This document shows positions 54,505 to 64,000 of a stretch of DNA of 64,000 nt, piece by piece (position 1 is the first letter of the stretch; the number at the start of each line of letters is the position of its first letter). The position numbers and the translations under genes are program-made. Under the pieces are notes generated by a model. The model saw nothing but the letters and a program-made list of their open reading frames with translations, ran no database searches and was not told the DNA's origin. This DNA comes from Pisolithus tinctorius (Eukaryota; Basidiomycota; Agaricomycetes; Boletales; Pisolithaceae): positions 558,001 to 622,000 of the forward strand of contig JANFAH010000034.1 of assembly GCA_024663395.1 (NCBI GenBank). The letters run 5' to 3'.

Positions 54505-56961
54505 CTACTGTGAGGGGGGGAACTCTGTATCGCTGAATACACCTTGGACATATCTACACATCACATCTACATCCTCGCTCTGGCGTTCCCACTCCAACCC
54601 CACTGGGCGATCTGCCAGGTCAGCCCTTCCATGATATGAGTATACCATGCCCTCAGCTGGCTGAAGTCCTCCGTCGGTCCGGCCAGCGATGTTCGACCTG
54701 GATTGGTACTCCTCAGGTGGAGGCTCGCAGCGAATATTCAGGATTGTTGAGGCTGCTGCTGTAACTCGCATTGCACCTGGTCACGGTTCCCCATCTCCAG
54801 GGTGCCCTCGATTGAATTGACCCTCTTGCATTGCCATGGACTCACCGGCTGGGTCACCTTCCATTCCGCTGATCTCGGCATCGCCAGGACGTCCCGAACC
54901 CGCCATCGCATCGTTCCCATCATCGCTGGGGGGAGGTGGTGCGACAAGTCCAGAAGTTGGATCGTCAGCAGGAGGTAGTTGACCTGCAGCCAACGCAACA
55001 ACCTCCAACTGCAAAGCCTTGATGGCCCGAATCGCACTATCCAACCTTTGGTCGGAAGCTGTCTGACGCGACAACAACGCTGCATATTCATCAGCGATCT
55101 GCCTCACCATGGTGTGTACCTTCTTCTCAGATGACTTCTGATGGGACATCACCTCTGCAACGTCATCGGCCATGGTTCGCATCTGTTCTTCAAACAGGCC
55201 AGGCATAGCGGATTGTCGACGACCATCGAAGACATTCAGCCTTGTTTTCACTTCCAGCATTTGTGCTGATATCGCGTCGCGGAATTGAAAGAGCTGGTTG
55301 AGCTCGTCGCAGACATTGACTTCGAATAGCGATGACGGTTGTCACTGAGGTGTTGGAGCAGTTGGCAGGTTGGGGACTGATGGGATGGGAGTGGAATCGG
55401 TTGCCGTATGTCCATTACACATCAGATATTTCAAGCTTGTCATGAGTAGAGGAAGTGCAACGTACAATTTGTTCCTCTGGAGGTTGCGATGACAGATGGT
55501 CCAGGTGCCGGAGTCGTTGCGAGGCTATGTTGGTCGCTTACTGCACGAGAAACGCGGGTGGGATTTGGAGCCAGCCTCGCTGGGAGACGGATTACTGCCA
55601 TGGGCTTACCAGTTCAGTTCTGCGGGAATGGGTACACATACTTACCAGGCTGTCCATGGGGAATCATTACAACTGGCTGGGACCGGCTTTCTGGAGGACA
55701 TTTGCTTGCGTTGGAGGTGCGAGGTTTCTTTTCCAGGCGGGTCGTTGCATAGTGTGCATCATCGTCTTTGTTAGTGTCTTCATTGTCAGGGTGCAGGCTG
55801 CTGCGAGACCTTTTCTTTGTTCATGTATGGGATGGATTCTGTCGTGAGGGAGTGGTGGGTGTTTTCTCTTTAGGCCGACAGGGAGTTGCAAACGTGCACC
55901 GGATCTTGCGTTTTTTGCATCGCTGACATACACCTTTTTGTTTCCGAATGCAGGGCATGTTGGCGTCGGTACACTTGTCGCAATGATTGTCGCTGGGAAG
56001 TGTGGACGGCCCAGATGGTTCTGTCGCTGGATGTACCCCATTGCCAGGTTGACTCCTGCCTCTCCCTGTCGATTGAGGTGTTGGACGGCTAGACGTACCT
56101 GCCCTGTCCATGTTCATGTCCTCCTCCTCATCATCTTCCTCATCCAACTCATCAACCTCCTCCTGCTTGACTAACTTAGGTTTTGGTGTCCGAGACCAAC
56201 GAGCAGGCTGGCGTGAGCCAGAAGCGGCTACTTGTCACATCGATGGCCGTCCCTGAGCAGGCTTGTAGCGAACGGTATCCCCTCCCATCTCTGCATCCTC
56301 ATCCGCCAGTTCATCCTCCCCATCGTCATCTCCAATCATCGCCTTCACTTCAGCATCTGACACCTTTTCTTTGCCTTTACGACTCATGTCCTTCAGTAGT
56401 GTTTCCGATGACAGTTCTGCAGCGGGTGGGAAGGCAGACATCTTGAAGCCAGTACATTGCAAGTCGAAGCGTCTTTCGACAGTCTGCAGCCACAGATGGT
56501 CATCGAAGGTGGCCTTGTCTGGGTGTGTGATAAGTCTCCAGTTCGGAAATGGGTGACCCTCGTTCTCCCGTCCAACCCTCTCATGCCATTTGCAGAACCT
56601 TTTGGCTGCAATGATGGTGAGCAGGATCTCATGTGTGATCCTCGCAATTTTGTGCACGGAATCCTATATTCCTCAGAGGTGCGACGTGTGGGGTGATATT
56701 CGGACTTACCACTACTTCCACTACGCTGCTCACAGCCTCCTTCCAAGCCACAAACCTCAGCTTGTCAGCCAAGCCCTTCGTTCCAAGGACTTTCCGATCG
56801 ATGATTTTGATGATGGAGTTCGCTGCGGCTGTGAGCTCGTCGCGTTTGGTGTAGGTCTTCATTGCGTTGTTGAGACATATGCAGGTAAGGTTGGAGTTGT
56901 TGGTGTGAGGTACTTTGTGGGAAATAATGCCAATGGAAGATGCGACGTGTAACTTCCGCAT
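54505..56961 (-). CDS. KDZ-element accessory gene with zinc-cluster-like motif and coiled coil
   Basis: Minus-strand frames in order: 56,961-56,629 (AMKTYTKRDELTAAANSII), 56,657-56,235 (FCKWHERVG, HPFPNWRLITHPD, RRFDLQCTGF), 56,147-55,821 (acidic start, then CDKCTDANMPC and CQRCKKRKIRC), 55,260-54,781 (coiled coil with MADDVAEVMSHQKSSEKKV and IRAIKALQLEVVAL, then Pro/Asp-rich) and 54,771-54,505. The cysteine spacing recalls fungal zinc-cluster proteins. A basic zinc motif followed by a coiled coil suggests a DNA-binding dimer. I cannot set exon borders. Lying between the transposase and the right array, it may help bind the repeats; that is inference. Confidence 0.5.
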
Positions 56962-57409
56962 GTTTACTTTGTGTTTGTTGTTACCTGAAACCTTCCCACG
57001 GAGTATCTATGTCAACATGTAATACTCCATTTGCTACAAAGCGGAAAGGATAGATTGCAGTACAATCCTATTACCACATACTTAATAGTAATTGCAATAG
57101 ATTGGTGAAAGCATCAGGACATACAGACTGGTCTCAAAGTTGCGGAATACATTCATCATGCTGGCCGTCCCATGCATGGGATGTGACCTCCGACGGAATG
57201 CATGGAATACCACCTATCATCGCTCAGAACCATAAGACTATCTTCTGCATCAATGCGACCAATTGGATGGCCCGATACATTTGATCCCACGTCATTATTG
57301 ACATAGCTATGGGTCCATCTGTATTTGTCAATCTGCCCGATCCTCCTTTACGCGTTAATCAGCCCAACCACACCGTTGACGGCTCCATTTACTTGATCCG
57401 ACGTGATCT
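56962..57409. other. No supported gene
   Basis: AT-rich spacer between the accessory gene and the right array. Nothing recognised. Confidence 0.5.
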
Positions 57410-59280
57410 TCAACATATGTACTGGCCCATCCATATGTGGTGATCACACAGATGACACCATAGATGGGCCTGTCTATATGATGTGTCAAACTGCATGGAT
57501 ATGATGGATGGGCCCGTGTGTATATGTCACTCTGCCTCATGATACTCTCGACGGGCCCATGCATTTGATAGGACAGTATCTGTGCCTTAGTGACGGGCCC
57601 GTCTATGTGATGCGTGATAATGCCAGCATATGAAGGACGGGCCCGTTTGTATGTGTTGCTATGCTTGATCGTACTCTCGACAGGCCTGTCCATTTGATGT
57701 GACATTATCTGTGCCATAGTAACGGGCCTGTCCATATGATGCGTCATAATACATGGATATGACAGATGGGCCCCGTGTGTGTGAGTGTGTGTTGCTGAGC
57801 TTGATGATACTCTCGACAGGCCCATCCATTTGATGCAACATTATCTGTGCATCAGCGATGGGCACGTTTATATCAAGCGTCATAATGCATGGATATGACA
57901 GACGGCCCCGTGTGTATGTGTTGCTAATCTTGATGATACTCTCGACAGGCCCGTCAATTTGATGGGACATTATCCGTGCCTTAGTTACGGGCCTGCGTGT
58001 ATATATCGCTATGCTTGACGATACTCTCTATGGGCCCATCTATTTCATGCAACATTATCCATGCCTTCCTGACGGGCCCGTCTATATGATGCGTCATAAT
58101 GCATGCATATGACAGATAGGCCCATTTGTATGTGTTGCTATGCCTGATCATACTCCCGACGGGCCCATCTATTTCATGCGACATTATCCATGCCTTCCTG
58201 ATGGGCCCCTCTATATGATGTGTCATAATGCATGCATATGACGGATAGGCCCATTTGTATGTGTTGCTATGCCCGATCATACTCCCAACGGGCCTGTCCA
58301 TTTGATGTGACATTATCCTTGCCTTCCTGACGGGCCCATCTATATGATGCGTCATAATGCACGCATATGACAGATAGGCCCGTTTGTATGTGTTGCTATG
58401 CCTGATCATACTCCTGACGGGCCCGTCCATTTGATGTGACATTATCCTTCCCTTAGTAACGGGCCCATTTATAATGTGTCATAATACACGGATATGATGG
58501 ACAGGCCCGTGTGTATGTGTTGCTATGCCTGATGATACTCCCGACATGCCCGTCCATTTGATGTGACATTATCCTTGCCTTAACAATGGGCCCATGCATA
58601 TAATGCATCATAATACACAGATATGATGGACGCGCCTGTGTGTATGTGTTGCTATGCCTGATGATACTCTCGACGTGCCCGTCCATTTGATGTGACATTA
58701 TCTTGCCTTAGTAATGGGCCTGTTCATATAATGTGTCATAATACATGGATATGATGGGCAGGCCCGTGTGTATGTGTTGCTATGCCTGATCATACCCGCA
58801 ATGGTCCCATTCATTCTACACAACCTTATCTACCACCTGGTGATGGCTCCATCCTTATGCATTGCCTGCCCGATGATCCGATGATACTATTGACGGGCCC
58901 ATCCTTATGTGTTGATCTGCTGGATCATACCATCACCGGGCCCTTTCATTTGATTCGATGCCATCCACGATATGATGACAGTCCTGTAGTTACCTCTTCA
59001 TCTGCCCGATAATACTCTCGACTATCCCGTCCGTTCGATTCCACATTATCTATGTCATGGCGACGGGCCCGTCTATATCATGTGTCATAATCCATAATAT
59101 GTCTGACAGGCCGTCCATCTGATGCAGCATCATCAGCGATATCATGCACAGGCCCATCCATTTGATGTACCACCGTCTGCAATATGCTGAACGGGCCGGT
59201 ATATATGTTGTGATCAGGCCGATCAAACCATCGACAGGCCCATCTATTTGTTCCCGTGTCGTTTGCGACGGTGTGAGTCA
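57410..59280. repeat. Right monomer array: ~43-bp units in 129-bp trimers
   Basis: GGCC cores at 57,424, 57,467, 57,511, 57,554, 57,596 and 57,640, continuing to about 59,240. In the middle part equivalent points at 58,290, 58,419, 58,546 and 58,675 are 127-129 bp apart, so three monomer types alternate (tails ATTTGATGTGACATTATC; TATATGATGCGTCATAATG; TTTGTATGTGTTGCTATGCC). The core GACGGGCCCGTC is shared with the left array. In reverse, one right monomer (GGCCCGTCGGGAGTATGATC...CAACACA) resembles a left one (GGCCCGTCGGGTATATAGCG...TAACACG), so the two arrays appear inverted. The last ~500 bp are more degenerate. Confidence 0.82.
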
Positions 59281-59410
59281 AAGTGTGGAAAGCTGGTGAA
59301 AACCAAACAAATCCAACACAAAAGACAAATATGTGCGAGTGGTGGTTTACCTCCGCGGAACCTGGAGGGCAGAGAAACCTGAATGTGGGGGGGGAACTTC
59401 AAGTGGAGGT

Positions 59411-59447
59411 GCTCCTGGCACAAGTCGTCGACGAGTTATGCAGGAGT
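59411..59447. repeat. Hairpin motif copy 1 in Gypsy LTR
   Basis: Arms GCTCCTGG..AAGTCGT and ACGAGTT..CAGGAGT around GTCGAC. A near copy lies at 59,542-59,578 and weaker ones at about 61,047-61,078 and 62,710-62,733. Confidence 0.65.
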
Positions 59448-59541
59448 AGATGAATGGATGATGTCTGAGGAGGGGATGCTGAACAGAGTGAAGGTGTTCA
59501 GCTGAAAGGACTTCTTGGAATAATGGACTTCAATAAAATGT

Positions 59542-59578
59542 ACTCCTGGCGCAAGTCGTTGACGAGTTACGCAGGAGT
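59542..59578. repeat. Hairpin motif copy 2 in Gypsy LTR
   Basis: Arms ACTCCTGG..AAGTCGT and ACGAGTT..CAGGAGT. 131 bp from copy 1, and the surrounding DNA is also loosely repeated. Confidence 0.65.
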
Positions 59579-60232
59579 GGAGGGATGACAAAGACTGCTG
59601 ACTAAGAGGAAGCTTCAGATGAATAATGGAGGCAGGTAGACTCTTCCAAATGAGCCTCAACTACCAAGTATACAAATGATGACAGATAGACCCCTTCGTG
59701 GAGCCTCAACTGTTGACGATGAGATAGGCACTGGACTGACTGCTGGACTGCTTCTGAATTGATTGTGGGTAGCTAAGTACATGGGGGTTTATATACTATG
59801 GGGGGAGCACAGCTTGTGACAAACAAGGCACAAACACTTGGTAAGTAATGAGTAAGGACTGAGTAATCATGATGAGTAAGCAAGAAATGAAAAGTAAGCA
59901 AGCAAGGAGGATTGGTAAGTATTGGCAATGAACGAGTCAAGGATAGTCAAAATATCACAGAATGAGTCAAACGGAGTCAGAAACTGAGTAAGCGCACTGA
60001 TATCACATTAGGGGGTGGCGATGCAAGTCAGATCTCAGCGGAGACATCTCTAGATCCAAAGATGGCATGACAGATGGACGGTGTTTCCAGATAGGGAAGT
60101 ATTAATTCCAGAATTGAAGGGCATGAGTCAGGCATCAAAGGGGGCTAGGGCGTTGGGGGTCTGTGGGGCAATGAGAGCATACGCGATCGCGTCTCCCACC
60201 CTTTCATCCTCTCAGCAAAGTTAACAAAAACT

Positions 60233-60790
60233 TCATGGATGGGGTTCCGATGGAGGAGGAGGAGAAGGGGGGACGTCTTCTGCTGGATCTTGCAGTAGGA
60301 AGGCAAGATGCATGTCATACTCGTCATGAATGCGATCAGGGAGGCTGGAGGACAGTAGATTATACTGCAGCTGTCGCAATGCGGGAAGAATGATGGATGA
60401 GATTGGAATAAAGACGGTGCAGGGAGCAGGGAGGAACGATCCATATGCTTCATCAAGAGGGGAGACTGAAATGACCACATAAGACCTTTCTAACCAAGTG
60501 ACAGACCTGAGGCAACCAAAGAACGTCCTTCTGGAAGTCGTACTGACAAGGAGAACACGCTGACCAAGCTGCATGGGATGGGATGGGGCTGACAACGACA
60601 GGATGAACCAGGGGGCTTCAGGACGGAAGCTAGTGGGAATGCCTGGCAGATATACGTAGCCACTGTCTCTGGCAAACGAGACAAGCGAGATGACCGACGA
60701 AGAGGTGGCCATGATTGATGGACTTAGCGAAATGAGCGTCTGATGGATGGAGTGCTGTAGAAACACGTAGGGTGCGAGGATCCTCTCCAA
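60233..60790 (-). CDS. Unrecognised ORF downstream of Gypsy pol
   Basis: 185 codons on the minus strand, same direction as pol and between pol and the LTR. Segments such as GYVYLPGIPTSFRPEAPWFI and SVSPLDEAYGSFLPAPC look like real protein, and the end is proline-rich. No domain, signal peptide or membrane anchor that would mark an envelope gene. It may be an extra element gene or a captured host piece. It could also extend upstream toward 60,896. Confidence 0.45.
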   Translation of the reverse strand: MERILAPYVFLQHSIHQTLISLSPSIMATSSSVISLVSFARDSGYVYLPGIPTSFRPEAPWFILSLSAPSHPMQLGQRVLLVSTTSRRTFFGCLRSVTWLERSYVVISVSPLDEAYGSFLPAPCTVFIPISSIILPALRQLQYNLLSSSLPDRIHDEYDMHLAFLLQDPAEDVPPSPPPPSEPHP

Positions 60791-61240
60791 ATTTGGAAGG
60801 AAGAATCGTGGGGCTGAGCACTTTAAGCGAGCATGTGAACCGAGTTGATATCTTTGGCAACGGCAGAGATATGATGGAAACCAGAATGCCGTACATGGGC
60901 GCTAAAAACTTTTAATGCGCGCTTAACTCGCTTCCTCTTTTCTCTTTAGCACTGACGACTCAATCTTGTGCGAAGGATGACTGTTAATGTCCAACAGTCT
61001 TTCTACGCATGAGGCCTTTAGTCTTCATCTGCATGCATGGGCATTGCACGCAACTCATTGACGAGTTAGGCAGAGTCAGCTGTAACCATGTCCACAACAC
61101 CTTTGGTGTGTGACATCCACCGGCAAGAAGAAATGCAATCGTCCCCGATTGCGACCAATGCAGGGAACCCAGGGAAAACAAAAAAAAATGAAGGAAGGAA
61201 TGACAGGCAATCAGTATTGTAAGAAATGAAAAAAGGGAAA
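60791..61240. other. Spacer between Gypsy pol and the downstream ORF
   Basis: No domain-bearing frame. Contains the third hairpin-like motif at about 61,047-61,078. Confidence 0.5.
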
Positions 61241-64000
61241 TCATGAATAGTCATCTGAGTCGTAGTCGTTATCGTTATTGGTGTCTTTGTTTTCATCATC
61301 TGTTTCATCATCTTCATCATCGTCATTGTTGTTGTTGTCGTTACTGCTGTTACTATCTTCTTCTTCATCTCTTTCTTCTTCCATAACACTGGGTAAGGGA
61401 GTGTGGTGAGAATAATAGGGAATGAGTTGAAAAGCTGCGACGCCTCGAGCAGAAATGGTGCCATCAAGTTCTTTAAGGACGTAGGAGCCTCCCTTGGTGT
61501 GGCGAACAACTTTATAGGGACCAAGGTAGCGTGGCTTTGACTTGCGATCCAGTTCTTTCTCTACCTGCGTGTTGCGAACCAATACCAAATCTCCCGGCTC
61601 ATAAGCCAACTTCATCAACCGTAAAGCATACCTCTTCTCAAACTGACCCTTGGAGCGTAAACGAGACTTCTGCAAAGTGGTGAAAGCGGCATTGATATCT
61701 TCCTCTCTCTTTTCCAACTGACGAATGCGAAGTGCGAGAAGCTCTTGAGATGACATTCCAGAGTAAAACCCTTCAACGAGATAGGTAGACTCGAAGAGAT
61801 CAAAAGGCAGGACAGGATCAAGACCATGTAGCAGGAAGTAGGGGCTGAATCCAGTGGAGCGACGAGTAGTGACCTTGTCTGCAAAGAATGCATGATGGAC
61901 CTTGGATGGCCAAAGCGAAAGATCTCCTTCACAAGCCTTGATGATAGCTTCTCTGATAACAAAGTGACCACGTTCTACAACTCCATTTGCCTTGGAATTA
62001 TATGGGGAGATACGAATCTGGGGAATGGAGTAATGCTTCATGAGTTTCTCAAAGGCGCCCTTGACCTCACTGCCATTATCAGTGACAACCTGGGCAATAG
62101 CACCATAACGACAGAAGACTTCTTCCCAGAAGAATTTAGCGAGACTGTCTGCATTGGCATGACAAAGAGCACGACCTTCTGCAGCGAGGGAAAGATCATC
62201 TTGAGCTGCGACAAGATAGCGATAACCACGTGCTTTGGGCATGAGCATGACGTCGACGTAGACCTTCATAAAGATTCTGGGGGAAGCAGAAATGGTGATG
62301 GGAACCTCTGCTTTACGAGTGCTTCAGACCTGGCATTCATGGCAAGAGCGGACATGATGGGCAACGTCCTGGTACATCTGAGGCCAGTAAAAGCGCTGTC
62401 TGACTGTATGAAAGACTCCAAAGACTCCACGATGACCAAGTTCTTCATGAGCATGACTGAGGATCTGGACACGGAGATGGGGATCAAAGATGACCTTGGC
62501 TGGAGGATGAGGACCTCGACGTTTAAAGAGCCGGTCTCCATGAAGGAAGAACTGAAGGGATCTGCGAATGAAGCGCTTGCGAGCAGTATTGGAAGGGAAT
62601 GGGGGAAGTTCTGTAGTACGAAGGAAGTGTAGGACCCGACATAAGAGGACATCTTGAGACGTATCATTGGAAAGGAACGAAGGGAGGGTAATGGCATATG
62701 TGGACCCACGCGCAAGTCGTCGACAAGTTGCGCTGACTGAAGACGGACGGGCATCTGTAAAAAGAATATTCTCCAACCACTCATCAGCTTCTTCTGCATC
62801 AGCTTTGCCTTCTTCATACTCCTCTTCTGTAGGTTGACGTCTGGAAAGGGCATCTGGGGCTTGGTGACGAATGGCAGGGACATGAATGAGCTTAAAATCA
62901 AAGAGAAGTATACCCTCGATCCAGCAATTGATAGTAGCGTTAGGTTGAAGATCTGGATCATTGAGCATACCTTTGATGTACTTCGCATCAACCTCTACCC
63001 ATAGATGACGAACGCCATAGAGATATAGACGGTAGTGACGAAGCGCTCTGAAAAGACCATAGAGCTCGAGCTTAGGCTGACTGTAGCAGGATTCACGTTC
63101 ATTGATGGGGAGTGAGCCATAGCGAGCAGGACGTTTACGACCTTCTTCATCATACTGAGAGAGAATGAATCCAATGGCGATGTTACTGGTGTCAACGGAG
63201 AGAACGACTGGCAGGTCAGATGAGTAGTCAATGGGGCGAAGGGCAGGAGCAGACGAGACGGCGAGCTTCAAGGCATCAAACGCATCTTGCTGGGGCTGAT
63301 CCCAAATGAACAGAGCATTCTTGCGATAGAGGTCAACGAGTGGGCGAGCCAACTGTGAGTAGTTCGCAATCCAGATACAAACAGTACCACAGAGACCTAG
63401 GAATGAGTGAACATCTTTGGGCGTAGCGAGCGTTGGCCAGTTGACGACCTTCTTCACCTTGTGGTCGTCAGGAGAGCGACCATGAGGATGGCATGCTTGA
63501 CCAAGAATGATAACATGAGGCTGGCAGATCTGAGATTTCAAGCCAGAAAACGTTCCGCCGGCATGAGCAAACCGATGCATGACTCTATGCACGTCTACAG
63601 CATGTTCCCAAATGAAGTGACGTATGCTGGGATTCTTGGGTAACGTTTCGGCATTGCCATTGGCATCTTCATAACGGGTTGCAGGGCCTTTGACTGGCAG
63701 ATCGTCGATGAAAACGTTGGCAACGTGAGGGATCTCATCCTGTAGAATGAAAGCTGTACAACTCTGAAACTCTGACGGTGAGTTGGTGTAGCCTTGAGGC
63801 ATGGCAGTATGGCGCAGTAAGCCAAGAGGCGTCATGAAGGATGTCAGATCTCGGCTATCGGGGTGGAGTTGGCGTGCATCAAATCCTGAAAATAGATCAA
63901 AGACCGTGTAGCATTGACGACCAGCAAATGGCTCCACAAAGTCGTCCAGGATTGGTGGAACACCAGCGTCTCGAATTGTAACCTTATTCAGAGGCTGTAG
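61241..64000 (-). pseudogene. Ty3/Gypsy pol (RT-RNase H-integrase), partial, one TGA
   Basis: Runs in from the right window edge in a single minus-strand frame. Reverse transcriptase: FDLFSGFDARQLHPDSRD (first Asp), PQGYTNSPSEF, VFIDDLPVKG (FIDD in place of the commoner YxDD). RNase H: VVLSVDTSNIAIGF, ELYGLFRALRHYRLYLYG, VPAIRHQAPDALSRR. Integrase: zinc H2C2 HEELGHRGVFG..CHECQV, DVMLMPKARGYRY, TDNGSEVKGAF, NGVVERGHFVIREAI. A TGA at 62,324-62,326, just after CHECQV, interrupts it where arginine fits. The C-terminus has RYLGPYKVVRHTKGGSYVL and ends in a 40-residue Asp/Glu/Asn tail with no chromodomain. Upstream protease and gag are outside the window. Confidence 0.9.

Larger units (their letters stand above)
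30562..59280. mobile_element. Putative giant KDZ DNA transposon, with nested LTR elements
   Basis: Between the break in the LINE at 30,562 and the Gypsy LTR at 59,384 the sequence forms one logical unit. It has a left 42-bp monomer array, minus-strand accessory genes, the plus-strand KDZ transposase, another minus-strand accessory gene, and a right 43-bp monomer array. Removing the two nested LTR elements leaves about 18 kb. The left edge (CAACCCCATGTAGTCAG) is sharp because copy 1 at 20,783 starts at the same bases. The right edge is uncertain: I do not find an inverted copy of the left end near 59,280. Calling this one element is an inference. Confidence 0.6.
59384..60007 (-). repeat. Probable 3' LTR of the Gypsy element
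   Basis: On the minus strand it would run from TGTGATATCAG (60,007) to CCCCCCACA (59,384). A TATATAAA box on that strand (59,788-59,795) and GAGTAAG-rich DNA fit an LTR promoter. The partner LTR lies outside the window, so the ends are inferred from TG..CA only. It contains two copies of a 37-base hairpin. Confidence 0.55.

Noticed and set aside
57355..58698. Minus-strand frames in the right array
   Set aside because: Same reason: periodic peptide from a tandem repeat whose period is divisible by three.
59384..60232. Plus-strand LTR orientation for the Gypsy element
   Set aside because: The TATATAAA box and the pol frame are both on the minus strand.

Overview
This window reads as the genome of a filamentous basidiomycete, most likely an Agaricomycete. 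Genes carry 50-56 bp GT-AG introns. The protein families are typical of that group: FunK1 protein kinases, BTB/POZ proteins, an aminoglycoside-phosphotransferase-fold kinase, a highly reducing polyketide synthase, and a KDZ (Kyakuja-Dileera-Zisupton) transposase with a CxC2 cysteine cluster. No bacterial or organellar genes, tRNA or rRNA are visible. All family names come from reading motifs by eye; no database search was run.

Region 1 (1-20,780) holds decayed and duplicated host genes. A possible DUF6593-like gene (389-1066, minus) is followed by a broken APH-family gene (1590-3165). A segmental duplication then fills most of the region. The unit [gcvT remnant, BTB remnant, FunK1 kinase] occurs at about 3180-8640 and again at about 13,800-20,630. 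A third FunK1-only copy lies at about 10,683-13,620. FunK1 copies A (6064-8443) and C (18,055-20,482) can be spliced into uninterrupted frames of 723 and 737 codons. Copy B (11,031-13,337) has a 1-bp deletion and a nonsense codon. Polyketide synthase debris lies between copies A and B and just after copy B. A 638-bp MITE with TA duplications interrupts the second BTB remnant.

Region 2 (20,780-30,560) is a stack of transposons. A partial copy of a larger repeat has almost no CpG: I count one from 26,164 to about 28,300. It is split by a younger, CpG-containing Ty1/Copia element (20,997-26,158; target duplication CCATC). A LINE ORF1 remnant follows.

Region 3 (about 30,560-59,280) looks like one very large KDZ DNA transposon. 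At its heart is a plus-strand transposase gene (43,995-54,285). Minus-strand accessory genes lie on both sides. The outer flanks are arrays of 42-43 bp GGCCCGTC monomers, organised as 168-bp tetramers on the left and 129-bp trimers on the right. Two gag-only LTR elements with related ends, the same primer-binding site and 4-bp target duplications have inserted into it (38,074-41,914 and 44,824-51,476). Removing each restores the interrupted reading frame. The second carries a piece of a host sterol dehydrogenase gene (ERG26-like).

Region 4 (59,384-64,000) is the 3' part of a minus-strand Ty3/Gypsy element running off the window end: LTR, an unrecognised 185-codon ORF, and RT-RNase H-integrase.

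A recurring theme is decay by C-to-T change at CpG. In-frame TGA codons sit where the local family context suggests arginine (CGA) in the Copia, KDZ, Gypsy and LINE frames.
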